64,000 bases of DNA from the NCBI GenBank assembly GCA_034331105.1, contig JAXQGB010000011.1:186001-250000 (forward strand), given 5' to 3'. The position numbers were made by a program, and so were the translations under genes. Under the pieces are notes generated by a model. The model was not told where the DNA came from, searched no databases, and saw only the letters and a list, made by a program, of their open reading frames with translations. Source of the DNA: Caenicola sp034331105 (GTDB lineage Bacteria; Synergistota; Synergistia; Synergistales; Synergistaceae). This document shows, piece by piece, positions 1 through 8,628 of the stretch (its first letter is position 1; each line of letters begins with the position of its first letter).

Positions 1-1067
1 GCCCTTCTGACAACTGTTCCCGAGAGATGGACGGGCTCAAGCACAGCAGTCGGGGTAAGAGTGCCTGTACGCCCGACAGTGACTTCTATATCGATTATTC
101 TGGTCACTTTTTCTTCAGGCGGAAACTTGAAGGCTATCGCCCATCTGGGAGCTTTTGAGGTGGCACCGAGCATTGCCCTCAGTTCTATGTTGTTCAGCTT
201 TACAACTACTCCGTCAGTATCTATAGGGTGTTCAAATCTTTTTTCGGTCCATTCTTCAAGATATGACTCCACCTCTTCAAGGCTTGAGCAGAGACGCTCC
301 GAACCCTGCACGGGAAATCCGAGCCGGCTGATCGTCTCCAGCATCTCTTTCTGACTTCTGATGCCATGCCTCTCCGGATCAACTACCTGATAGAGGTATA
401 TCTTCAATTTTCGCGCTGCCGTAACTTTGGGGTCCAGCTGCCTTACACTGCCGGCAGCGGCGTTTCTGGGGTTTGCGAAAAGAGGCTCTCCTGCCTCTTC
501 CCTGGCAGCGTTGAGCGCAGCAAATCCTTTTTTGTCCATGCAGATCTCGCCGCGAACTTCCAATCTTCCTCTTACCGTATCCCGGAGCATAAGAGGGAGA
601 CTCTTTATCGTCCTAAGGTTGGCTGTGATGTCTTCTCCCACACGGCCGTCACCACGTGTCGCACCACTCGTGAAGATCCCTTCCTCGAATATGAGAGAGA
701 CGGCAAGTCCGTCTATCTTTGGTTCACATAGGACCTTTACACTCTCCATGCCAAGCGCCTGCGCAGTTTTAACGTAGAAGGAACGCAGTTCATCTTTATC
801 AAGCGCGTTGTCCAGGCTCATCATCGGCTCGCTGTGCTCAACTTTTACAAAGCCTTCCCTAGGAGCTCCACCTACACGGTGCGTCGGGGAATCAGCCGTA
901 CGGAGCTCCGGGTAATTTTCTTCTGCAGCGGCAAGTTCCCTTAAAAGCTGATCATACTCGAAATCCGTTATTTCAGGGGTGTCCTGGACATAGTAAAGCT
1001 CCGCGTGGCGTTTCAGCTCCGCGCGAAGCTCAGAGACCCTCTTTTTAAGGCTTTCGGGTACTCCCAT
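1..1067 (-). CDS. ligA: NAD-dependent DNA ligase LigA, N-terminal part (cut by window edge)
   Basis: Seals nicks in DNA using NAD+, acting in replication and repair. Reading the minus strand from the ATG at 1067 gives an open frame that runs off the left edge after about 355 codons, so roughly half of a typical 670-residue ligase is present. The N-terminal NMN-binding Ia domain is recognisable (HAELYYVQDTPEITDFEYDQ), followed by the substrate segment HSEPMMSLDNA and the adenylation motif KIDG with the catalytic lysine at residue 117, close to E. coli Lys115. The OB fold, zinc finger, HhH and BRCT parts would lie outside the window. The start is 12 nt downstream of the lysS stop, so the two are probably co-transcribed. 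Identity is secure. Confidence 0.95.
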   Translation of the reverse strand, partial: MGVPESLKKRVSELRAELKRHAELYYVQDTPEITDFEYDQLLRELAAAEENYPELRTADSPTHRVGGAPREGFVKVEHSEPMMSLDNALDKDELRSFYVKTAQALGMESVKVLCEPKIDGLAVSLIFEEGIFTSGATRGDGRVGEDITANLRTIKSLPLMLRDTVRGRLEVRGEICMDKKGFAALNAAREEAGEPLFANPRNAAAGSVRQLDPKVTAARKLKIYLYQVVDPERHGIRSQKEMLETISRLGFPVQGSERLCSSLEEVESYLEEWTEKRFEHPIDTDGVVVKLNNIELRAMLGATSKAPRWAIAFKFPPEEKVTRIIDIEVTVGRTGTLTPTAVLEPVHLSGTVVRR

Positions 1068-1079
1068 CTATTTTGATCC

Positions 1080-2612
1080 TTATTGGTCCTTGGGTTTCAT
1101 GGTCGGGAAGATGATGACGTCCCTAATGCTCTTGGAATTAGTCAGCAGCATTACTGTCCTGTCAATGCCGATACCCATTCCTCCGGTAGGGGGAAGTCCG
1201 TATTCAAGTGCATTGACGAAATCTTCGTCAAAAGGATGGGACTCCTCATCGCCTTCGTCTTTTTTCTTTTCCTGATCCATAAAACGCTCTCTCTGATCTA
1301 TAGGATCATTGAGTTCACTGAAAGCGTTGGCAAACTCCCAGGCGTTTATGAAAAGTTCAAACCTGTCAGTGATATCGGGGTTTTCCTTGTTCCTCTTTGA
1401 AAGAGGTGAAATGACTGTAGGATGTCCAAGTACGAAGGTCGGCTGGATGAGCTCCTCTTCAACATACTCTTCAAAGAATACCGGCAGTATGTCAAACCTG
1501 GTGTCCGAGGGTTTCACCTCAAGTCCGCGGATAGCTGCCTGCCTGCGGGCCTCTTCGTCGGTTATCGCGCTGAAATCTATCCCTGTGTGCTCCGTCACAA
1601 GCTCTGTCATGGTCGCTCTCCGGAAGGGGGGATTCAGGTCGATCTCAGTGCCCTGGTAATTGATGACCCTTCCTCCAAGCTCGTCTGCACAAGCAACGAT
1701 TATCTCTTCGGCAAGGTCCATCATGTCTTTGTAGTTGGCATAGGGCCAGTAGACCTCAAGAGAGGTAAACTCAGGGTTATGTTTCATGTCCATGCCCTCG
1801 TTGCGGAACTGCTGTCCGATCTCGTAGACTCTTCCGAGCATCCCTACGACCAGCCTCTTGAGGTAGAGTTCGGTAGCTATCCTGAGGTACATGTCTATGT
1901 CCAGAGTATTGTGATGAGTTATGAAAGGCCTGGCATTTGCGCCACCGGCTATGGTCGAGAGGATAGGTGTCTGGACCTCAAGAGTTCCGTGGTCGTCAAG
2001 TACCTTGCGGAAGGTCTGCATTATCTTTGTCCTTTTGCGGAAGGTCTCCTTTACCTCGGGGTTGGCTATCATATCTACATAACGCTGGCGGTAGCGGACT
2101 TCCATGTCTTTGAGCCCGTGCCACTTTTCCGGCATCGGCCTGAGGGCTTTGGAGAGCAGGCAGAAACTTTTTACGGCGAGAGTAAGCTCTCCACGCTGTG
2201 TGCGGAAAGGTACCCCGGTAATACCGAGAAAATCCCCTGCGTCTACCCATTTTTTGAAGAACGTGTAGTCCTTTTCACCGAGGACGTCAAACTGGAAACA
2301 GAGCTGGAGCCTTTCGTACTCGTCTTCAAATGTGACAAAGGCCGTTTTTCCGTGGCGTCTTACGATCATTACCCTCCCCGCAGTCTGGATCAGGTCTTCG
2401 GACCACTCTTCCTCCTTGAGGGAATCGTAATTTTCTTTTACATATGACAATGTATGCTTAACATCCCAATGGTCCTGCTGGAATGGGTCATACCCCTCTT
2501 CCTGGCGCAGTCTCATCAGCTTGTCTTTGCGCTGGCGAAATATCTCCTCTTCAGGCATGATATTCTTCTGCTGCTGTTCTTCTTTTCTTGTTTCGTCCGC
2601 CAATTGGATCAC
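1080..2612 (-). CDS. lysS: Lysyl-tRNA synthetase, class II
   Basis: Charges tRNA-Lys with lysine in the cytoplasm. The 510-residue frame has the anticodon-binding OB fold in the first third (around AGRVMIVRRHGKTAFVTFED), then the class II core with motif 2 (FRNEGMDMKHNPEFTSLE, about residue 270) and motif 3 at the C-terminus (GMGIGIDRTVMLL). Length fits the bacterial family. The start is unsure: the listed start is a GTG very close to GAGG, and a TTG three codons later (2603) has better spacing; an ATG at codon 19 has no ribosome site. It lies between the dihydrouridine synthase (62 nt upstream) and ligA, in one minus-strand run. Confidence 0.95.
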   Translation of the reverse strand: MIQLADETRKEEQQQKNIMPEEEIFRQRKDKLMRLRQEEGYDPFQQDHWDVKHTLSYVKENYDSLKEEEWSEDLIQTAGRVMIVRRHGKTAFVTFEDEYERLQLCFQFDVLGEKDYTFFKKWVDAGDFLGITGVPFRTQRGELTLAVKSFCLLSKALRPMPEKWHGLKDMEVRYRQRYVDMIANPEVKETFRKRTKIMQTFRKVLDDHGTLEVQTPILSTIAGGANARPFITHHNTLDIDMYLRIATELYLKRLVVGMLGRVYEIGQQFRNEGMDMKHNPEFTSLEVYWPYANYKDMMDLAEEIIVACADELGGRVINYQGTEIDLNPPFRRATMTELVTEHTGIDFSAITDEEARRQAAIRGLEVKPSDTRFDILPVFFEEYVEEELIQPTFVLGHPTVISPLSKRNKENPDITDRFELFINAWEFANAFSELNDPIDQRERFMDQEKKKDEGDEESHPFDEDFVNALEYGLPPTGGMGIGIDRTVMLLTNSKSIRDVIIFPTMKPKDQ

Positions 2613-2674
2613 TTCCTCTGTCGTATTGTCGTTCCTTTATAAAATCATTCCACGGGAATATTCGGGATAAGTTG

Positions 2675-3757
2675 CTATCCGCCAATAATTCCCCTTGGAA
2701 AATTTTCCGGCGTTATCTCGATCTCCGGCATATCCCTGACTTCCTGCCACTTTATCAGGAGATCTTCCATCTCCTGCCATGTCCTGGCTAAGGCCCCTCT
2801 CCTTCTGAGCTGCGCCGCTCCGGAAAAACCTTTGAAGAGGGCGGAGAGCATCCTTCTTGAGATCATCATAGCCAGGGATTGCCCCTCGGTATTATAAATG
2901 CTGCGGCCGAGTTCGAGAAGAAGCTCAGACTGGAAATCCGGAGCCGGATCCCAATATTTTTCAGGAACGTCGGCTCCCAGTTCCCTCAGCGTTTTGGGTA
3001 TGATAAAAACGTCTTTCAGTATACCCCTTCCGGCAAGGACCGCAGCACAGCCCCTTCTTAAATAATCACAGAGATCGTCCGGCTCATAGCAGTCTCCGCT
3101 TCCGCCGATCATCCCCGTGAAATGGCGCGCCACATCTTCAACAGCCTCGCGCGATGCTTTGCCTTCGTATCTTTGTGCAGGAGTCCTTCCGTGAACAAAA
3201 ATAAAATCCGCACCGGAATCAAAGAGCAGTTCACAATAATCTGACGTCGTCATACGGCTTCCGGGAGGCATGATCCTTATCTTTGCCCAGGTCGGGAGGC
3301 CGGTCTTTTTCATCGCTTTAATTATTTCTGCTGAGATTTCGGGATGTTCCATCAGCTTTGAACCGCTACCCTTTTTTGTGACCTTTGGCATGGGACAGGC
3401 CATGTTTACCTGCAGAGCTTCGAAATTTCTGATTTTCAAAGCTGCATCTGTCCCTCTTGCAATATCTTCGGCGTTTGAACCAAATATTTGCAGGACAACA
3501 GGACGCTCCTCTTCCGAACCATAGAGCAGCTCCTTTGTTTTGCGCCCCTTATGACAAAGCCCGAGAGCACTGACCATTTCTGTGTGTACCAGCCCTGCAC
3601 CCAGACTTCGGTAAAAATGCCTGACCGAAGCAAAAGTTATGCCTGCAAGCGGTGCGAGCCAGATCGGGTTCTCTGTTTCTACTCCGCCGATCTTTAAAGG
3701 GTACCCCGGAACAAGAGGAGAAAACGTGCCTCCCTTATTCAAATCTGTTTCTTTCAT
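2675..3757 (-). CDS. dus: tRNA-dihydrouridine synthase (DusB-like)
   Basis: FMN- and NADPH-dependent reduction of uridines in tRNA D-loops. The 360-residue protein shows the Dus TIM-barrel opening (ENPIWLAPLAGITFASVRHF), the catalytic-cysteine segment ACPMPKVTKKGSGSKLM near residue 120, and the FMN-phosphate side motif FVHGRTPAQRYEGKA. The Cys-Pro pair carries the active-site cysteine expected of the family. The exact subfamily (DusA, B or C) cannot be fixed by eye; the CPMPKV form is nearest DusB. The start overlaps the end of coaX by 23 nt, which suggests translational coupling. Function is well supported, the target uridine is inferred. Confidence 0.88.
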   Translation of the reverse strand: MKETDLNKGGTFSPLVPGYPLKIGGVETENPIWLAPLAGITFASVRHFYRSLGAGLVHTEMVSALGLCHKGRKTKELLYGSEEERPVVLQIFGSNAEDIARGTDAALKIRNFEALQVNMACPMPKVTKKGSGSKLMEHPEISAEIIKAMKKTGLPTWAKIRIMPPGSRMTTSDYCELLFDSGADFIFVHGRTPAQRYEGKASREAVEDVARHFTGMIGGSGDCYEPDDLCDYLRRGCAAVLAGRGILKDVFIIPKTLRELGADVPEKYWDPAPDFQSELLLELGRSIYNTEGQSLAMMISRRMLSALFKGFSGAAQLRRRGALARTWQEMEDLLIKWQEVRDMPEIEITPENFPRGIIGG

Positions 3758-4502
3758 AAATTATCCTGAGTCCCTCTATCGTAAGCCATGGGTCGACCTC
3801 TTTTACTATATTGGAGTGCCGGGCAAGTATGGAGGCGTGCCCCCCTGTGGCAACGACGCGGCAGGGACCTCCCAGTTCTTTGAAAACTCCGTTGAGCAGC
3901 GCATCGACCAGTCCGACTGTTCCGTAAACTATCCCTGACTTTATGGCTTCTGTTGTGTCTCCTCCGATGTAATGTCCCGGTGCCTCGAGTGATATCTGGG
4001 GAAGCTTGGCTGTGCGGGAGAAAAGGGATTCCATTCCAAGCTCCATTCCAGGGGCTATGGTTCCTCCGATATATGCCCCGTCGGCAGAGATGACATCAAG
4101 CGTGATTGCTGTGCCGAGGTCTACGATAATGAGGGGAGCTCCGTACTTTTCAACGCCGGCGACTGCGTTCAGCAGCCTGTCCGCTCCAAGGCCGGCAGGG
4201 TTTTTCATCCTTACTTTGACTCCGGTGTCAAGGTCAGTGCTCACTTTAAGACAGGGTACGCCGATGTAATTCTTTATCCCCTCCATGAACATCTCATCAA
4301 GCGAGGGCACGACGCTTGCATATACCGAAGCACGGATCATATCTTTCGAGATCCCTGAGGCGCTGAGGAGCCCAAGGATCATGAAGCCTACCTCATCCGC
4401 CGTCTGTTTCCTTGAGGTCAGCCTCCAGTGATCTATCAGCTTTTTGCCTTCGAAGATCCCCATAACAGTATTTGTATTTCCAACATCGAGCACGAGAAGC
4501 AT
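3735..4502 (-). CDS. coaX: Type III pantothenate kinase
   Basis: Phosphorylates pantothenate, the first step of coenzyme A synthesis. The 255-residue protein begins with the ASKHA phosphate loop DVGNTNTVMGIF and carries the family motifs GLGADRLLNAV (with the GADR pantothenate-site signature near residue 105) and IVDLGTAITLDVI. Type III enzymes are not feedback-inhibited by CoA and need a monovalent cation; that is family knowledge. A strong ribosome site (GGAGG, 7 nt before the ATG) fixes the start. It lies between comEC upstream and dus downstream on the minus strand. Confidence 0.95.
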   Translation of the reverse strand: MLLVLDVGNTNTVMGIFEGKKLIDHWRLTSRKQTADEVGFMILGLLSASGISKDMIRASVYASVVPSLDEMFMEGIKNYIGVPCLKVSTDLDTGVKVRMKNPAGLGADRLLNAVAGVEKYGAPLIIVDLGTAITLDVISADGAYIGGTIAPGMELGMESLFSRTAKLPQISLEAPGHYIGGDTTEAIKSGIVYGTVGLVDALLNGVFKELGGPCRVVATGGHASILARHSNIVKEVDPWLTIEGLRIIYERNRFE

Positions 4503-4562
4503 ATATCATTCCTCCGCCAGAGAAATTGTTATTGAGCAAAGATTCCCCCTATTTTACAACAA

Positions 4563-5993
4563 TCAGGCAAATAAGAGGACCAGAAGGGGAAACATAAGAG
4601 CTGCGCCGGGTATTCTTTTTAAAGATATTCCTGAAGCATAAGCTGCTGCTGCAAAGAAAAGGATCACGGCAAAGACCGTAAGGGGAAATGCCTGGACAAC
4701 GTTCCATGGCATCAGTTCAACTAGCTTTTCAGAGAGTATGTCCCAGCTCTCAAGCATATACTCGCACAAATCGGCTATCTCCCGGCTGAACGGCAGACCG
4801 AGGAATGCGGGAAGCGAACATAGAAAAACCACAGGGAAGACAATGGCAAAAAACGGTATCGCCGCAATATTAATAACGAGCCCAGCCACAGGAACTTTTC
4901 CAAATGCAGAGGCTATCAAAGGAGCGGTCACGAACCAAACTGCTGCTGATCCTATCAGGGCCCCGGACTTATTTTCCTTGAAAATACCCGCGACAGCACA
5001 AATGGTAAGAGCAGCCAGCATCGAAAGTCTCCATCCGATGTCATGGAATGTCCGGGGATCCCAAAGCAACATTACTATGCCTGCCGCGCTGACACTGTTA
5101 AAGGGGCTGGAAGGCTTTCCAAGAAAAAGACCCAAAAGGTATACCTGCAGCATTATCCCCGCTCTGACACCGCCGGCAGGAAATCCCGCCAGTGCGATAT
5201 AAGACCAGATAAGCAATGATATGAGAACGATCTTAAGCTTCCCCCTTTTCAGGAGAAGTCCTGCAAATGCTGCCAGTATGCCCACATGGAAGCCTGAAAC
5301 TGCCAGAAGATGGACTGTCCCTGCATCCCGGTGACTCTCTGTAAGTTTTTTGTCCCTTATACCGAGAGTAAGGGCAAGCATGTAGCCTGACATAAGTTCC
5401 GGAAGGTCATCGTCTATTTTTCTCTCCAAAAAATTCCTCCATCGGTAGATCCCCGAAGGAGGTGACGTTACGGCAAGGTCAAGGAGTATGATCTTTTTAA
5501 CTGCGCCCTTTGATCTCCAGTAAAGGTATTCATCAAAGCCATCTTTTTTGTCCGCCCTTTTGAAATCAAAAACTGCGCCCCTTATACTGACTCCCGAACC
5601 CTCAGCAGGAGCAACGGAAGGGTTGGAGTAGGCAACCATCTTTCCATGATCCGTGGATATAAGAAGTGCCCTTCGACGGCCCCATTGCCTGTTTTGCAAT
5701 ACCCTGCCTTCAGATCGGATCGTTGAAGGGACCTGTGGCTCAATACTGATCCTGTAACTGAGGCAGAGAGATGCAGAGAATGTCAGCAGGATTAGAAGCG
5801 CGAAAGATGAGTTCCACCCGTCTACAGGACAGAGGGTCCCGGTAAATACCCATGATGATGCTGCAAGAACTGAAATAACTGATGATAGAAGCGGGGAATA
5901 TCCGAGATAAGAAGCATAGAGTGAAAAGCTGATACCGAGGAGGGTAACGAAGGCCGGAGCGTATGAGAGCGGGCCGTTCCTCCTATTGCGCAA
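4563..5993 (-). CDS. comEC: ComEC/Rec2-type DNA uptake channel, short form without MBL domain
   Basis: Polytopic inner-membrane protein expected to carry single-stranded DNA into the cytoplasm during transformation. The 476 residues hold an N-terminal DUF4131-like region (about 1-190), then the Competence domain, recognisable from HLLAVSGFHVGILAAFAGLL and GFPAGGVRAGIML, with many hydrophobic segments to the end. Full-length ComEC proteins are usually well over 650 residues because a metallo-beta-lactamase-like nuclease domain follows; here the frame ends in membrane segments and no such domain is present. The first codon appears to be TTG, overlapping the comEA stop; no better ATG lies near. 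The pairing with comEA supports the competence assignment. Confidence 0.85.
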   Translation of the reverse strand: MRNRRNGPLSYAPAFVTLLGISFSLYASYLGYSPLLSSVISVLAASSWVFTGTLCPVDGWNSSFALLILLTFSASLCLSYRISIEPQVPSTIRSEGRVLQNRQWGRRRALLISTDHGKMVAYSNPSVAPAEGSGVSIRGAVFDFKRADKKDGFDEYLYWRSKGAVKKIILLDLAVTSPPSGIYRWRNFLERKIDDDLPELMSGYMLALTLGIRDKKLTESHRDAGTVHLLAVSGFHVGILAAFAGLLLKRGKLKIVLISLLIWSYIALAGFPAGGVRAGIMLQVYLLGLFLGKPSSPFNSVSAAGIVMLLWDPRTFHDIGWRLSMLAALTICAVAGIFKENKSGALIGSAAVWFVTAPLIASAFGKVPVAGLVINIAAIPFFAIVFPVVFLCSLPAFLGLPFSREIADLCEYMLESWDILSEKLVELMPWNVVQAFPLTVFAVILFFAAAAYASGISLKRIPGAALMFPLLVLLFA

Positions 5994-6696
5994 CTGTCAC
6001 TAGATTCTTTACTGCGTCATATTTGGCGGGTCCTATGCCTTTGATAAGAAGGAGGTCTTCTGCCCTCTTATATGCCCCGTTTTTCTCTCTGTGATCGATT
6101 ATTAACTGGGCAGTTTTTGGACCTACTCCCGGAAGTTTTTCTAAATCTTCCTGCATTGCTGTATTGATATTTATGAGACCTGCGGATGCCTTTGGACCGA
6201 TACTGCCGACGCTGGAAGTCGGCTGGGCAGGTCCGGCAGGTACCTGCTGCAAGGGCACATTTTCTTTCTTTGCAGGAAATTTAATGTGCGCGCCATCCTG
6301 AAGCATTGCAGCCAGATTAACTGCTTCCTGATCCGCTTCAGCAGCAAAACCGCCTGCTGCCTCGAGGGCATTGTAGATCCTTGATCCTGTAGGTATCCTG
6401 TAGACACCGGGCTTTTTGACGGAACCGGTTATGTAAACGACCCACTCTTCTTTTACAGCCTCAGGCTGAACGGGAACTACAGAAACTGCCTGAGAGGAAG
6501 ATGTGGCTGCCGGGGCTGATGTCGAAACATCGATCGTATCTTCCATTACCGGCATCATATCTACTGTTTTTTTTCCTGCTGTGTCCTCTCCAAAGCGGCC
6601 TTTGAAAGAATGGAGGAGTATTGCTGCAGAAAAAAAGCATATCAATCCCAGGATCAACAATAAATAGTTACGTCGTTTTCCGCCCTCTCCAAACAT
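5983..6696 (-). CDS. comEA: ComEA-like periplasmic DNA-binding protein (SLBB plus helix-hairpin-helix)
   Basis: Binds incoming double-stranded DNA at the outer face of the inner membrane and passes it to ComEC. The 237-residue protein has an N-terminal membrane anchor (LLLILGLICFFSAAILL, about residues 11-28), a low-complexity Ser/Ala/Pro/Val linker, an SLBB-like domain (WVVYITGSVKKPGVYRI, about 85-140), and two tandem helix-hairpin-helix units at the C-terminus (ININTAMQEDLEKLPGVGPK and DLLLIKGIGPAKYDAVKN). This order is the standard ComEA architecture. It overlaps comEC by 11 nt and lies 15 nt downstream of miaB. Confidence 0.92.
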   Translation of the reverse strand: MFGEGGKRRNYLLLILGLICFFSAAILLHSFKGRFGEDTAGKKTVDMMPVMEDTIDVSTSAPAATSSSQAVSVVPVQPEAVKEEWVVYITGSVKKPGVYRIPTGSRIYNALEAAGGFAAEADQEAVNLAAMLQDGAHIKFPAKKENVPLQQVPAGPAQPTSSVGSIGPKASAGLININTAMQEDLEKLPGVGPKTAQLIIDHREKNGAYKRAEDLLLIKGIGPAKYDAVKNLVTVAQ

Positions 6697-6711
6697 CAGA
6701 AGACCCCTTTT

Positions 6712-8025
6712 CTAAATTATTTCTCCTTCAAGCGACCAGTGGCTGGCCCTGATTATCTTCACATCCATATATCTGCCCATGCACTCCGGTCCGCCTTTGA
6801 CAATAACCACCTTGTCCGTTTTTGTCCTTCCCTGGAGCGAACCCTCTCCCCTGGGCGCAGGTCCGTCAACAAGTATCTCAAATTTTCTGCCGACATATTC
6901 TTCGTTGAGCTCACGAGCCAGCTGCGACTGAAGTGCGTTTATCTCGTTGAGCCTGGCTGCCTTTACTTTGTTGTCGATCTGCCCTTCCATAATGGCAGCC
7001 TTCGTGCCCTCTCTGGGCGAGTAGGCAGCTGTATGTATTATATCGAACCTGAGTTCCTTGAGCAGGTCATAAGAATCCCTGAAGTCATCTTCCGTCTCCT
7101 GAGGAAATCCGACTATCAGGTCTGTGGTCAGGCTGACATCGGGAAGGACGGAGCGTATCCTTTTTACCAGTTCAATGTACTGGCTCCTTGTGTAACCCCT
7201 GTTCATCTCTTTCAGTATCCTGTCGCTTCCCGACTGCACAGGAAGGTTTATCGCCCGGCATATCAACGGGGTACCGGCCATTACTTCAAGAATATCCTCA
7301 TCAAAATCCTTGGGATGTGAGGTCGCAAAACGGAGGCGCCGGATCCCTTCGATCTTTGAGATGTCCTTTAGAAGGGAGGCAAAACCATATTCACCCTTTT
7401 TATCTTTGCCGTAAGCATCAACGTTCTGGCCGAGCAGTGTTATTTCTGAAACACCTGATGCCGCAAGAGCTTCTGCCTCTTTTATTATTTCGGCGTGCCC
7501 CCTTGACTGGAGCCTTCCCCTTACGTAAGGTACGATGCAGTAAGTGCAGAACCTGTCACAGCCATAAGTTATCGTTACATACGCTTTAAATGGATTCGTG
7601 CGTTCTGTGGGCACCACTTCAAGGTCTTCAAGGGCTCTCGGGTCATCGTCCATAAAAAATCTCTGCGCGCCGTCCGAGAATGAGTCCTCTATTCCCTGCG
7701 GCACCAGACCAAGATGCCTGGGTCCGGAGACAAGCCTCACACATGGAAATTTTTTTGATATCGACAGGCCTATCCTCTGTGCCATGCACCCTACCAGTGC
7801 CACCGCAGGCGATCCCGTCTTCCTGTATCGGAGATCGTAGCGCCCTATTTCACTGGCTACCTTCTGCTCCGCCTTTTCCCTTATGCTGCAGGTGACCAGG
7901 ATAATTACATCTGCGTTCTCTTCCGGGACCTCTTTCCAACCCATGTGGATCATCGACGTCCTTATCCTGTCTCCGTCGTATGAGTTCATCTGACAACCAA
8001 ATACTTTTATTGCAAAGCTTTTCAA
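6712..8025 (-). CDS. miaB: tRNA-2-methylthio-N6-dimethylallyladenosine synthase
   Basis: Radical-SAM methylthiotransferase that adds the 2-methylthio group to i6A37 of tRNAs reading UNN codons. The 437 residues show the N-terminal UPF0004 domain with its three cluster cysteines (FGCQMN, LVTCSIREKA, LVGCMAQR), the radical-SAM CxxxCxxC motif (GCDRFCTYCIVPYVRGR, about residue 155) and a C-terminal TRAM domain (about 370-430). The start is a TTG at 8025 with a good ribosome site (AAGGAG) just upstream; no nearby ATG fits. A MiaA partner is not in the window. It heads a minus-strand run with comEA and comEC. Confidence 0.94.
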   Translation of the reverse strand: MKSFAIKVFGCQMNSYDGDRIRTSMIHMGWKEVPEENADVIILVTCSIREKAEQKVASEIGRYDLRYRKTGSPAVALVGCMAQRIGLSISKKFPCVRLVSGPRHLGLVPQGIEDSFSDGAQRFFMDDDPRALEDLEVVPTERTNPFKAYVTITYGCDRFCTYCIVPYVRGRLQSRGHAEIIKEAEALAASGVSEITLLGQNVDAYGKDKKGEYGFASLLKDISKIEGIRRLRFATSHPKDFDEDILEVMAGTPLICRAINLPVQSGSDRILKEMNRGYTRSQYIELVKRIRSVLPDVSLTTDLIVGFPQETEDDFRDSYDLLKELRFDIIHTAAYSPREGTKAAIMEGQIDNKVKAARLNEINALQSQLARELNEEYVGRKFEILVDGPAPRGEGSLQGRTKTDKVVIVKGGPECMGRYMDVKIIRASHWSLEGEII

Positions 8026-8102
8026 ACTTTTATCTCCTTTATCCCTTTTTGTTTACCCTAGGCATTATATGCCTTGACGAAGAAACTTTCCACTTTGCGT
8101 TG

Positions 8103-8108
8103 TATAAT
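8103..8108 (+). promoter_or_regulatory. Candidate -10 element (TATAAT) for the secreted-protein/CDGSH operon
   Basis: A consensus TATAAT lies 24 nt before the ATG at 8132, in the gap between divergent miaB and this gene. The expected -35 position is poor (AAGAAA at 17 nt); a TTGACG occurs but 23 nt upstream, too far for a normal sigma-70 spacer. Called on the -10 alone. Confidence 0.45.
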
Positions 8109-8131
8109 ATATCGGTATCGGAGGTGCGCTG

Positions 8132-8605
8132 ATGAAAAAAACTATTATCTTCTCTCTTGCACTGCTAGTGCTTTTCTTTAATATTTCCCTCTCTTCGGCA
8201 CAGATGACGGACGCCCTTCCCGAGATTCCGGGATGGATCAACGGCGAGCTGAGAAAGACTGAATTTGACACTGTTTCAGGCAAAAGGGGCTTCTGGCTCG
8301 AAAGGGATTACCGGAACAACGCAGGTGTGCCTTTTCATGCAGTGTGGATGGAGGGTTCCGGAGACAAAGGCTGGGCTCCTCCGGAAAAAGAGGTCTCGGC
8401 CGATGACGGGCCGCTGGGAACAGGAGCTTCATACAAGACTCTTTCTGTAAAAGGAGAGAAAGCAATACTTGAACATCACCCGGTCACCGGCTACAGCCTT
8501 TCTGTAAAAGTAGGCAAAAAGGGGACGCTCACGCTGGAGTCGATAATAGCCACTGAGGGAGAGATGTCAGCCGCTGCGGAAGTCCTGGTCGGCAGGATCA
8601 ACTGA
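8132..8605 (+). CDS. Secreted protein of unknown function
   Basis: I do not recognise this 157-residue protein. It has a clear signal peptide: basic start (MKKT), a hydrophobic core to about residue 20 and a likely cleavage after Ser-Ser-Ala (residues 21-23), so it should be exported to the periplasm. The mature part is hydrophilic with no cysteines and no motif I can name. A ribosome site (GGAGGTG) 6 nt before the ATG fixes the start. It is 23 nt ahead of the CDGSH-protein gene on the same strand, the only such pair in this minus-strand neighbourhood, so the two are likely co-transcribed; that gives no firm clue to function. Confidence 0.75.
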   Translation: MKKTIIFSLALLVLFFNISLSSAQMTDALPEIPGWINGELRKTEFDTVSGKRGFWLERDYRNNAGVPFHAVWMEGSGDKGWAPPEKEVSADDGPLGTGASYKTLSVKGEKAILEHHPVTGYSLSVKVGKKGTLTLESIIATEGEMSAAAEVLVGRIN

Positions 8606-8628
8606 CATCTCACTAAAGGAGATATCGC

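Noticed and set aside
1422..2447. 341-codon open frame on the plus strand
   Set aside because: It lies wholly opposite lysS, has no recognisable domain and no ribosome site; it is a codon-bias shadow.
8065..8283. 72-codon minus-strand frame over the secreted-protein start
   Set aside because: It covers the promoter and signal peptide of the plus-strand gene and has no protein-like features.
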